Shown here piece after piece: positions 1-7,294 of a stretch of 22,554 nucleotides of DNA; the stretch's first letter is position 1, and each line of letters opens with the position of its first letter. Below the pieces are notes generated by a model. It ran no database searches. It saw only the letters and a program-made list of their open reading frames with translations, and was not told where the DNA came from. Both the position numbers and the translations under genes were made by a program. This stretch comes from a virus, in IMG/VR virus record IMGVR_UViG_3300020185_000283, positions 1-22,554 of that record; one strand, given 5' to 3'.

Positions 1-1
1 T

Positions 2-91
2 TACGAAGTCATAGACCTAAACGCAGACGAATTACAAGCTATTGAAGATGCGAAAATACAACTGGAAAAACATTTTGGTATACAGTTTTAA
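2..91 (+). CDS. C-terminal end of an unknown protein (partial)
   Basis: The window opens inside a reading frame that gives 29 residues before a TAA at 89-91. The start lies upstream of the window. The visible tail is acidic and helical in character (…NADELQAIEDAKIQLEKHF…) and ends in GIQF. It is on the same strand as all later genes and is followed by a 155-nt A-rich spacer, so it is probably the last gene of the preceding operon. No family could be recognised from so short a piece. An open frame of 29 codons at a window edge could be chance, but the amphipathic composition and the strand agreement favour a real gene. Confidence 0.5.
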   Translation, partial: YEVIDLNADELQAIEDAKIQLEKHFGIQF

Positions 92-135
92 TCTATAATA
101 GCGTTGTAGTGTTAATTAAAAAAAAATAAAAAAAA

Positions 136-210
136 ATGATAAATTACACATGGAATTGCAGAGAAAGAAAATCCTACATCTGTTACGATGAACATAGAGG
201 ATTAAATTAA
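136..210 (+). CDS. Possible 24-aa micro-ORF in the leader spacer
   Basis: An ATG at 136 directly follows a long A-run, which is the kind of A-rich context that precedes start codons elsewhere in this window. The frame encodes 24 residues beginning MINYTWNC and ending in HRGLN before TAA. It contains two Cys, one Trp and several charged residues. The N-terminus recalls small phage proteins of the 'NYTW' type, whose usual length is greater, so this may be a decayed remnant. The stop falls just before the promoter-like box at 218. Coding status is uncertain, because short ORFs like this arise by chance in AT-rich spacers. Confidence 0.25.
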   Translation: MINYTWNCRERKSYICYDEHRGLN

Positions 211-217
211 AATTACT

Positions 218-225
218 TATATTTG
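218..225 (+). promoter_or_regulatory. Bacteroidetes-type -7 promoter box TATATTTG
   Basis: TATATTTG, followed by C, matches the Bacteroidetes -7 element TAnnTTTG. It ends 21 nt before the ATG at 247, so the transcript leader would be only about 10-15 nt. No TTG-type -33 element is visible at the usual spacing. The same arrangement recurs at 6180, 9583 and 16976, which raises confidence that it is functional. It would drive the packaging-gene cluster that begins at 247. Confidence 0.6.
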
Positions 226-246
226 CTATAATAAAATCAAATAATC

Positions 247-477
247 ATGAGTAAAATTAAAGAAGATCAGCTTAAAAAACTTCAAGAGTTGGTAGGTAGT
301 ATAAATAATATTCAAGCACAGGTAGGTGGATTGGAGTTTCAAAAGCACCAGCTACTTCATCAGGTGTCAGATATTCAGGGTGAATTAAATGCTTACCAGA
401 AAGAACTTGAGGATGAGTATGGTAAGGTTTCAATAAACCTTCAAGACGGAACTATATCTGAGGAAAGTGGAGATTAG
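247..477 (+). CDS. Small coiled-coil protein, function unknown
   Basis: This 76-aa protein is mostly predicted helix with a heptad-like pattern of Leu/Ile/Val among Lys, Glu and Gln (…QLKKLQELVGSINNIQ…, then …LNAYQKELEDEYGKV…). It ends in a short polar tail, NLQDGTISEESGD. It has a central loop-like stretch with paired Gly (GGLEF), so it may form a helical hairpin like small prefoldin-type proteins, although that is a resemblance only. It is the first gene of the unit after the promoter box at 218. Similar short coiled-coil proteins precede packaging genes in Bacteroidetes phages. The length, the start with an A-rich upstream, and the downstream overlap (11 nt) all fit a real gene. Confidence 0.75.
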   Translation: MSKIKEDQLKKLQELVGSINNIQAQVGGLEFQKHQLLHQVSDIQGELNAYQKELEDEYGKVSINLQDGTISEESGD

Positions 478-691
478 AAAGATATCTATAGGAGCTGACT
501 ATAAGTCTAGTTCTATGCATTATATATATGGTCAAGGCGTTTTAAATAATCAGTACTATATACATCTGATACAGTATGATGAGACATCTGAATCTTATAA
601 AATATGGATAGAGAGGGATGGTGAAATTTTACTTTGGAAAAAGTTCAATAGGAATATGCCTGTGTCTATAGAATTTAATATAAACTTTTAA
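467..691 (+). CDS. 74-aa protein of a small phage type, GTG start
   Basis: This reading frame starts with GTG at 467, inside the last codons of the coiled-coil gene, and ends with TAA at 689-691. The protein begins MEIRKISIG and ends MPVSIEFNINF. Alternating aromatic and polar residues (YYIHLIQYDE, YKIWIERDGEILLWKKF) suggest a small all-beta fold. The first in-frame ATG is at 515 and would remove the MEIRKISIG beta strand. I therefore prefer the GTG, which also gives the 11-nt overlap typical of translational coupling. I recall similar proteins just upstream of terminase genes in Bacteroidetes phages but know no function. Its stop overlaps the next start by one base (TAATG). Confidence 0.75.
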   Translation: MEIRKISIGADYKSSSMHYIYGQGVLNNQYYIHLIQYDETSESYKIWIERDGEILLWKKFNRNMPVSIEFNINF

Positions 692-1260
692 TGAGATCAC
701 CCTTTAACTTTATTGTGCGTCCGCATAATGGAAGGAGGTATGATAATATAAAGAATGTTGGTGGAATAGATTTAATAACTAGCACATCACAGGAAGATCA
801 TACAACATCTAACCGATATGCAACTGTGGTGTCTACACCTATTAATTACTCAGGTGATATAGAGCCAGGAGACACACTTATTGTGCATCATAATGTTTTT
901 AAGTACTACTACGACATGAAGGGTCGTCAAAAGAGTGGAAGAAGTTTTATTAAGGACGACTTATTCTTGGTTGATGACTTTCAGTATTATATGTATAAGC
1001 ATAATGATGTTTGGAAGTCTAAGGATGAGTTTTGTTTTATAAGACCAATATCTAAAGAACAGATTTATATATACAGTCCTGGTGTAGAACAACCATTGAT
1101 GGGTGAGATTGTATACACAAATAACATTTTACTTTCTTACGGATTAGATGTAGGAGATATTGTATCTTTTAGACCAGACTCAGAGTATGAGTTTAATTTA
1201 GATGGAGAGAAACTGTACAGGGTAAGAACAGACTGGATAACATGGACTCAAGAAAAATAA
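691..1260 (+). CDS. GroES-like co-chaperonin, apparently two tandem GroES-fold halves
   Basis: The 189-aa protein follows the co-chaperonin layout. The N-terminal strand FNFIVRP (residues 5-11) is followed by a mobile-loop-like segment containing VGGIDL (23-28). This is the position where GroES carries GGIVL, the hydrophobic tripeptide that docks on GroEL. Next come AtVVSTP and IEPGDTLIVHHNVF, equivalent to the GeVxAVG and VKVGDxVxF strands. The first half closes with a strand, EFCFIRPI. A second half repeats the pattern as GEIVYTNN…GLDVGDIVSF…DGEKLYRV…DWITW but has no mobile loop. T4 gp31, the classic phage co-chaperonin, is about 111 aa, so this one is much longer. Its likely role is to cap the host GroEL for folding a large virion protein. 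The family assignment rests on motif order, not on a search. Confidence 0.65.
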   Translation: MRSPFNFIVRPHNGRRYDNIKNVGGIDLITSTSQEDHTTSNRYATVVSTPINYSGDIEPGDTLIVHHNVFKYYYDMKGRQKSGRSFIKDDLFLVDDFQYYMYKHNDVWKSKDEFCFIRPISKEQIYIYSPGVEQPLMGEIVYTNNILLSYGLDVGDIVSFRPDSEYEFNLDGEKLYRVRTDWITWTQEK

Positions 1261-1523
1261 AGATAGAGATAATAAGGGCAGCTGAAAAGGCTGTTCAGGA
1301 GCTTATAAAGGTAGCTAAGGAGGATATTATTAAGAAGGATCTTGATGATCTATCTCCAGAGATTGCTGCCGATAGGTTAAAGAATGCTGCTGCATCTAAA
1401 AAGCTTGCTATATTTGATGCTTTTGAGATACTATCTAGAATAGAGTCAGAGAAAGAACTTATAGAGAGTTCAGGAACTGAAACAAAAAACATGAACAGCT
1501 TTGCAGAAAGAAGAGCAAAATAA
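1242..1523 (+). CDS. 93-aa helical protein, candidate small terminase subunit
   Basis: This small protein overlaps the co-chaperonin gene by 19 nt and ends 23 nt inside the terminase large-subunit frame. It is almost entirely helical and highly charged: an N-terminal helix (KIKIEIIRAAEKAVQEL), an acidic middle, then ADRLKNAAASKKLAIFDAF, a Glu-rich helix, and a basic end FAERRAK. Its position immediately before TerL, its size and its helical make-up fit a small terminase subunit, which recognises phage DNA and recruits TerL. No helix-turn-helix could be assigned with confidence, so the role is inferred from position. The stop codon TAA is preceded by AAA, and a +1 slip there would run directly into TerL. 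Confidence 0.65.
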   Translation: MDSRKIKIEIIRAAEKAVQELIKVAKEDIIKKDLDDLSPEIAADRLKNAAASKKLAIFDAFEILSRIESEKELIESSGTETKNMNSFAERRAK

Positions 1524-3744
1524 AGACCTTTACAATAAAGTCTATCCTGTTACAGATAAGGCATTAAAGTCAAAGAACAAGGCTAAATCATTTAAGTATG
1601 GTTATGATGAAAAGTATGACATTGTTGTTATATCTAAGGATGGTACTGTTGGTGATATTATTAACATCAATGGTATAAACATAGCCCTACCATCTACACC
1701 TAAAAAAATACACAAGAGAAGCTCAAAAAAAAACGAACAGTATTGGGAGGTCTCTGAATATCCAAAACAACTACAAAGAATAAAATCTATATTTCAATGG
1801 AACGAGTCTCCTAAGGATTTCAAGTCTAGTTGGGTTGATTATATTGAACAGGAGTTTGACAGAAGGGATGACGGATATTGGTTCTACAATAATGGCGAAC
1901 CTACGTATATAACAGGTACACACTACATGTACTTGCAATGGACTAAGATTGATGTTGGTCATCCTGACTTTCGTGAAGCGAATAGAATATTCTTTTTATA
2001 TTGGGAGGCTTGTAAGGCTGATGATAGATGTTTCGGAATGGTGTATTTAAAGATACGTCGTTCTGGATTTTCATTTATGTCTTCAGCTGAGTGTGTTAAT
2101 ACTGCTACACTAGCAAAAGATTCTAGGGTGGGTATATTATCTAAGACAGGTTCTGATGCTAAGAAGATGTTTACAGATAAGGTTGTACCAATATCTAGTA
2201 ACTATCCTTTCTTCTTTAAGCCTGTACAGGATGGTATGGATAAACCTAAGACAGAGCTTGCATACAGGGTTCCTGCATCTAAGATAACAAAGAAAAATAT
2301 GTATGACTCTGAGGAGGATATAGATGGGTTGGATACCACTATTGATTGGAAGAATACTGACGATAACTCTTATGATGGGGAAAAACTTTTACTACTGGTT
2401 CATGATGAATCTGGTAAGTGGATTAAACCAAATAATATATTAAACAATTGGCGTGTAACAAAAACCTGTCTAAGGCTAGGTAGTAGGATCATTGGTAAGT
2501 GTCTAATGGGTTCTACATCAAATGCACTAGAGAAGGGTGGTAATAACTTCAAGAAGCTTTATTACGATTCTGATCCTAACAACAGGAACTCTAACGGACA
2601 GACTAAAAGTGGTATGTATAACATATTCATACCTATGGAATGGAATATGGAAGGTTTTATAGATAGGTATGGTATGCCAGTCTTAGACAATCCAAAAAAG
2701 CCTGTTATAGGTATCAATGGTGATAAAATAAAGCAGGGTGCTGTAGAGTATTGGAACAATGAGGTTGATTCTCTTAAGAACGATCCAGATGCTCTTAATG
2801 AGTATTATAGACAGTTTCCAAGGACAGAGTCTCATGCATTTAGAGATGAAAGCAAGAGCTCTATATTTAACCTGACTAAGATATATCAGCAGATGGATTA
2901 CAATGATAATCTTATACGTGATAAGGTTTTGGTTAAGGGGTCATTCCATTGGAAGGATGGAAAGAAGGATACAGAGGTTTTCTGGACTCCTGATAACAGG
3001 GGTAGGTTTTTAATATCTTGGATTCCAAATCAAAAATTACAGAACAGGATAGATATAGTAAACGGATCTAAGTCACCTGGCAACGCTCATATAGGTTCCT
3101 TTGGTTGTGATAGTTATGATATATCAGGAACTGTTGGTGGTGGTGGATCTAATGGTGCTCTTCATGGACTTACTAGATTTCATATGGATGACGCTCCTGT
3201 AAACGAGTTTTTTTTGGAGTATGTGGCAAGACCTCAGACAGCAGAAATATTCTTTGAGGATGTTTTAATGGCTTGTGTATTTTATGGTATGCCTATACTT
3301 GTAGAGAACAATAAACCAAGGCTACTATATCACTTTAAAAACAGAGGTTATAGAAAGTATTCATTAAACAGACCTGATAAGCCTACTAGGAACCTTTCTA
3401 AGACAGAGTTAGAGCTTGGGGGTATACCTAACTCATCTGAGGCAGTAAAACAAGCACACGCATCAGCTATAGAGACATACATAGAGAAGTATGTTGGTTT
3501 AGATGTTGAGGGTAACTATAGACCTTCAGACGAGATGGGTTCTATGTACTTCTCTAGGACGCTACAGGATTGGGCTAGGTTTGATATTAATAATAGAACT
3601 AAGTTTGATGCATCTATTAGCTCTGGTTTAGCTATCATGGCTAATCAAAAACATACATTTAACGACATTAAAAAACAGTCAAAAATAAGCATTAACTTTG
3701 CAAGATATAATAACCAAGGACGATTTAGTGAAATAATTAGATGA
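1501..3744 (+). CDS. terL: Terminase large subunit (TerL), ATPase-nuclease
   Basis: This 747-aa packaging motor shows both TerL domains. The ATPase has a deviant Walker A, KIRRSGFS (residues 184-191), Walker B LLLLVHDE (296-303, with D302 and E303 as metal-binding and catalytic acids), and a coupling-type motif GSTS (337-340). The nuclease half has candidate acidic residues D537 (in GCDSYD), E602 (in ILVENN) and D703 (in KFDASIS), in the order expected for the RNase H-like terminase nuclease. The reading frame has no ATG for well over 100 codons. The earliest usable start after the in-frame TGA at 1492 is TTG at 1501, overlapping the upstream gene by 23 nt. The gene ends in an ATGA overlap with the portal gene, so the two are probably translationally coupled. 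The protein acts at the portal vertex during packaging and should be absent from mature virions. Confidence 0.92.
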   Translation: MQKEEQNKDLYNKVYPVTDKALKSKNKAKSFKYGYDEKYDIVVISKDGTVGDIININGINIALPSTPKKIHKRSSKKNEQYWEVSEYPKQLQRIKSIFQWNESPKDFKSSWVDYIEQEFDRRDDGYWFYNNGEPTYITGTHYMYLQWTKIDVGHPDFREANRIFFLYWEACKADDRCFGMVYLKIRRSGFSFMSSAECVNTATLAKDSRVGILSKTGSDAKKMFTDKVVPISSNYPFFFKPVQDGMDKPKTELAYRVPASKITKKNMYDSEEDIDGLDTTIDWKNTDDNSYDGEKLLLLVHDESGKWIKPNNILNNWRVTKTCLRLGSRIIGKCLMGSTSNALEKGGNNFKKLYYDSDPNNRNSNGQTKSGMYNIFIPMEWNMEGFIDRYGMPVLDNPKKPVIGINGDKIKQGAVEYWNNEVDSLKNDPDALNEYYRQFPRTESHAFRDESKSSIFNLTKIYQQMDYNDNLIRDKVLVKGSFHWKDGKKDTEVFWTPDNRGRFLISWIPNQKLQNRIDIVNGSKSPGNAHIGSFGCDSYDISGTVGGGGSNGALHGLTRFHMDDAPVNEFFLEYVARPQTAEIFFEDVLMACVFYGMPILVENNKPRLLYHFKNRGYRKYSLNRPDKPTRNLSKTELELGGIPNSSEAVKQAHASAIETYIEKYVGLDVEGNYRPSDEMGSMYFSRTLQDWARFDINNRTKFDASISSGLAIMANQKHTFNDIKKQSKISINFARYNNQGRFSEIIR

Positions 3745-6161
3745 AAGAGATAAATATATCTGTAAACTCGTCTTCATTTCCCAGCCAGTATGTACCTGAC
3801 TCTAAGAAGAATACAAAAGAGTTTGGTCTACAGATAGGTCAAGCCATTCAGTATGAGTGGTTCAAGAGAGATAATGGAGGTTCAAAATTTTACAACCAAT
3901 GGGATGCCTTCCATAAACTAAGGCTATACGCTAGAGCAGAACAATCTGTAGCTAAATATAAGAACGAACTATCTGTAGACGGAGACTTGTCATACATGAA
4001 CTTAGACTGGACACCTGTCCCAATAATTCCTAAGTTCATAGATATAGTTGTGAATGGAATGGCAGACAGAATGTTTGACATTAAGGCTTATGCTCAGGAT
4101 GCAATGTCCGCAGAAAAGAGAAACAGTTATCAAGACAATATAGAGGCTGATATGGTCTCTAAGGACTTATTGACGCAAATAAAAAATGACTTTGGTGTTG
4201 ATGCATTTAATACATCACCAGAAGAGTTACCAGAGACAGATGATGAGTTACAGTTGCATATGCAGCTTAACTATAAGTCGTCTATAGAGTTAGCTGAAGA
4301 GGCGGCTATAAATACTATACTTTCTGAGAACAAGTATGAGGATACTAGAAAAAGAATTGTGTATGACATAACCACACTAGGTATAGGTGTTGGAAAGCAC
4401 GAGTTCTTACCTGGAGCAGGTATTGTTGCTAAGTATGTAGACCCAGCTAATGTTGTATATAGCTATACTGAAGACCCTAATTTTAATGATTGTTTTTATT
4501 GGGGTGAGGTTAAGACAGTACCTATAACTGAGGTTGTAAAGATAGACCCTAGTATAAGTAACGAAGATTTAGAGGCTATTGGAAAATACAGTCAGGCATG
4601 GCATCAGTACTCTCATTCTACACAGTATTATGATAATTCTATATTTAGTAATGACAGCGTAACACTTTTATATTTCAACTATAAGACCACAAAGAAGATG
4701 GTCTATAAGAAGAAGGGTGAAAAAGTTATTGAGAAGGATGATGAGTTTAATCCACCACAAGAGATGATGGATGAAAGAGGGTTTGATAAGATTGAGAAGA
4801 AGATAGAGGTATGGTATGAGGGTGTTATGGTTATGGGTACAAACATCATACTTAGATGGGAACTAGCCAAGAATATGGTAAGACCTAAGTCTGCATCTCA
4901 AAACTCAAGTTCTAATTATATTGCTTGTGCTCCAAGGATGTATAAGGGTAATATAGAGTCATTACTTAGACGTATGGTTCCTTTTGCGGATCTTATACAG
5001 ATGACTCATCTTAAACTACAACAGGTAATACAGAAGGTTGTTCCAGATGGTGTATTTATTGATGCTGATGGTATTAATGAGGTTGACCTTGGTAATGGAG
5101 CAGCATACAGCCCTGAAGATGCACTTAGGCTATACTTTCAGACAGGTTCTGTAGTTGGTAGAAGTTATACTCAGGATGGAGAGTTTAATAATGCAAGAGT
5201 TCCAATACAGGAACTTTCTAAGAATAGTGGTCAGGGTAAGATAGGAAGCCTTATAGGTAGTTATAATCATTACCTACAGATGCTTAGAGATGTAACTGGA
5301 CTTAATGAGGCTCGTGATGGTTCAATGCCTGATCCAAACTCATTAGTAGGGTTACAGAAGCTTGCAGCATTAAATAGTAATACAGCAACTAGACATATAT
5401 TAGACGGTACTTTGGATATAACTAGAGACCTAGCTGTAGCACTTTCATGTAGAGTATCTGATGCTTTAGAATATCATCCATACAAGGATGAATTTATAAT
5501 GCAGATAGGTAAGTATAATGTAAACCTACTCAATGATATTAAGGACTTACACATATATGACTTTGGAATATTTATAGAGATGGCTCCTGACGATGAGCAG
5601 AAGCAACAGCTAGAACAAAATATTCAGGTGGCTCTCTCTCGTGACGCTATTGATTTGGATGATGCCATTGATATACGTGAGGTTAGAAATGTAAAGCTAG
5701 CTAATCAGCTATTAAAGGTTAAAAGAAAAAGAAAAGAAAAAGACAGACGTGCTTACGAGATGCAGAAGGTTCAGCAACAACAGCAAGGACAGATGCAGTC
5801 TCAACAGATGGCTGCTCAGGCTGCTGCTCAGAAGATACAGATGGAGGCTCAGGCTAAGATGCAGATTTCTCAAGCTGAAGCTGGTTTCTCATTAGAGAAG
5901 CTTAGAGGTGAGGCTGAGTTGAAGACTCAATTAATGCAGCTTGAATTCCAATTAAACATGCAGTTAAGGGGTGCTGAAGCTCAAATGATAAACACTAGAG
6001 AGGATAGCAAAGAAAAGGCTAAGGATGGAAGGATAAGTAAACAGAACACGCAACAGTCAAGACTGATTGAGCAGCGTAAGAAAGATCTTCCCCCTATAAA
6101 CTTTGAGTCTAATGAGGACACTCTAGATGGATTTGATCTGTCTGAGTTTGAGCCTAGATAA
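3741..6161 (+). CDS. Portal protein
   Basis: The 806-aa protein sits directly after TerL, overlapping it by 4 nt (ATGA), which is the usual place for the portal. It has the large size typical of podovirus and crAss-like portals. Landmarks include the early block PVPIIPKFIDIVVNGMADR, the mid-protein segment AAINTILSENKYEDTRKRIV leading into TTLGIGVGKHEFLPG, and a later helix-rich stem and crown region. Beyond about residue 655 the protein becomes a long Arg/Lys- then Gln/Ala-rich helix (QQQQQGQMQSQQMAAQ) lasting about 100 residues. This is suggestive of a coiled or barrel crown pointing into the head. The portal forms the dodecameric ring through which DNA enters and exits. It is followed by a promoter-like box at 6180. 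Confidence 0.9.
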   Translation: MKEINISVNSSSFPSQYVPDSKKNTKEFGLQIGQAIQYEWFKRDNGGSKFYNQWDAFHKLRLYARAEQSVAKYKNELSVDGDLSYMNLDWTPVPIIPKFIDIVVNGMADRMFDIKAYAQDAMSAEKRNSYQDNIEADMVSKDLLTQIKNDFGVDAFNTSPEELPETDDELQLHMQLNYKSSIELAEEAAINTILSENKYEDTRKRIVYDITTLGIGVGKHEFLPGAGIVAKYVDPANVVYSYTEDPNFNDCFYWGEVKTVPITEVVKIDPSISNEDLEAIGKYSQAWHQYSHSTQYYDNSIFSNDSVTLLYFNYKTTKKMVYKKKGEKVIEKDDEFNPPQEMMDERGFDKIEKKIEVWYEGVMVMGTNIILRWELAKNMVRPKSASQNSSSNYIACAPRMYKGNIESLLRRMVPFADLIQMTHLKLQQVIQKVVPDGVFIDADGINEVDLGNGAAYSPEDALRLYFQTGSVVGRSYTQDGEFNNARVPIQELSKNSGQGKIGSLIGSYNHYLQMLRDVTGLNEARDGSMPDPNSLVGLQKLAALNSNTATRHILDGTLDITRDLAVALSCRVSDALEYHPYKDEFIMQIGKYNVNLLNDIKDLHIYDFGIFIEMAPDDEQKQQLEQNIQVALSRDAIDLDDAIDIREVRNVKLANQLLKVKRKRKEKDRRAYEMQKVQQQQQGQMQSQQMAAQAAAQKIQMEAQAKMQISQAEAGFSLEKLRGEAELKTQLMQLEFQLNMQLRGAEAQMINTREDSKEKAKDGRISKQNTQQSRLIEQRKKDLPPINFESNEDTLDGFDLSEFEPR

Positions 6162-6179
6162 ATATAATATAATAATGTG

Positions 6180-6187
6180 TAATTTTG
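6180..6187 (+). promoter_or_regulatory. -7 promoter box TAATTTTG before the capsid unit
   Basis: TAATTTTG followed by C fits TAnnTTTG and ends 20 nt before the ATG at 6208. The box is embedded in a small inverted repeat: TGTG at 6176-6179 and CACA at 6188-6191. No -33 TTG lies at standard spacing. The box would start a separate transcript for scaffold and capsid, which need very high expression. The transcript would end at the hairpin at 8715-8741. Confidence 0.6.
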
Positions 6188-6207
6188 CACAATAAATTTA
6201 ATTTAAT

Positions 6208-7275
6208 ATGGAAATAAAAATAAAAGAGGTCGATGGTCCTGGACAGAAATCGATTCAAGAGGTCGAGGAAAAATTAATTGATCAACAGACCGAACAAGTA
6301 GAGGTCGAGAATACTACAGATGAAAAGACTGTAGAGAATAACACTCCTCAGTTTGGTGAGGAAGACGTTCTTTCATTTATTAAGAATAGATATGAAAAAG
6401 ATATAAACTCTATAGATGAGTTGTTCTCTCAGCGTGAGCAGAATGATGAACTACCAGAGGATGTATCATCCTTCTTGAAGTATAAGAAGGAAACAGGTCG
6501 GGGTATTAATGATTTCATGAAGTTACAGGTTGACTATAATGAAATAGACCCAGACCAAGTATTGCGTGACTATTATGCTGAAACCGAAAATGATTTAGAC
6601 TCTGAGGATATTAATTACCTTATGAGTGAGAAATTTTCTTATGACGAAGATTTGGATGATGAGTCGGAGATTAAGAATAAGCAGATCGCAAAGAAAAGAG
6701 AACTTGCAAAAGCTAAGAAGCATTTCAATGATCTAAAGGAGGCGTATAAGGTCCCTGTCGAGTCGACGGGTTCACCTGTCAACGAGGATGAAATGGAGTC
6801 CTACAAGGCTTACAAGGAATATATATCACAATCAGAAAGTATCCAAGAACAGAATCAGAAGCGTTCCGAATACTTCACCCAAAAGACTAACGATCTTTTC
6901 AACGATGAATTTAAAGGTTTTGAATTCGCAGTCGGTGATCAGAAGGTTATCTTTAATCCAGGTGACGTTAAGGAGGTTAAGAAGGTTCAGTCAGACGTAA
7001 ATAACTTTATCTCTAAATTTTTAGATGATACAGGTATGGTGAATGACCATGTTGGATACCATAAGGCTTTAAGTGCTGCTTTAAATCCAGATAAACTTGC
7101 TACATACTTCTATGAGAAGGGTAAGTCTGATGCTGTTGATAATGTAGGCAAGACGATAAAAAACATCGATATGGATGTTCGTTCTACACCCCAACAGATG
7201 ACAACAAGTCAAGGATTTAAAATAAGGGCTGTAGAGTCTAATTCTAGTCGTGGTTTAAAAATTAAAAAAAGATAA
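6208..7275 (+). CDS. Scaffold-like acidic protein between portal and capsid genes
   Basis: The 355-aa protein lies between portal and major capsid genes, the classical position of the scaffolding protein. It is strongly acidic in its first half (runs rich in Glu and Asp, such as DLDSEDINYLMSEKFSYDED) and has no obvious enzymatic motif. It contains a charged helical centre (KKRELAKAKKHFNDLKEAYK) and finishes in a basic tail (SSRGLKIKKR). Acidic helices plus a basic C-terminus are typical of scaffolds that bind the capsid inner surface electrostatically. The start is the first ATG after the promoter box at 6180. Codon choice is slightly different from the portal, with more GTC, TCG and TTC. A non-scaffold head protein is the alternative, and the role is inferred from place and composition. 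Confidence 0.7.
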   Translation: MEIKIKEVDGPGQKSIQEVEEKLIDQQTEQVEVENTTDEKTVENNTPQFGEEDVLSFIKNRYEKDINSIDELFSQREQNDELPEDVSSFLKYKKETGRGINDFMKLQVDYNEIDPDQVLRDYYAETENDLDSEDINYLMSEKFSYDEDLDDESEIKNKQIAKKRELAKAKKHFNDLKEAYKVPVESTGSPVNEDEMESYKAYKEYISQSESIQEQNQKRSEYFTQKTNDLFNDEFKGFEFAVGDQKVIFNPGDVKEVKKVQSDVNNFISKFLDDTGMVNDHVGYHKALSAALNPDKLATYFYEKGKSDAVDNVGKTIKNIDMDVRSTPQQMTTSQGFKIRAVESNSSRGLKIKKR

Positions 7276-7294
7276 ACATTAAAAAAACATTATT

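Noticed and set aside
92-246. Riboswitch or structured RNA in the A-rich leader spacer
   Set aside because: No stable stem could be drawn. The A-runs and low GC argue for an unstructured spacer with a promoter only.
6176-6191. Short inverted repeat TGTG/CACA around the promoter box as a possible operator
   Set aside because: Only 4 bp per arm and not repeated at the other three promoters, so there is no support for a regulator site.
6788-7000. 70-codon alternative frame on the + strand in the scaffold gene
   Set aside because: The translation is Arg/Ser/Thr-rich without fold-like pattern, and the scaffold frame covers the same bases with sensible composition.
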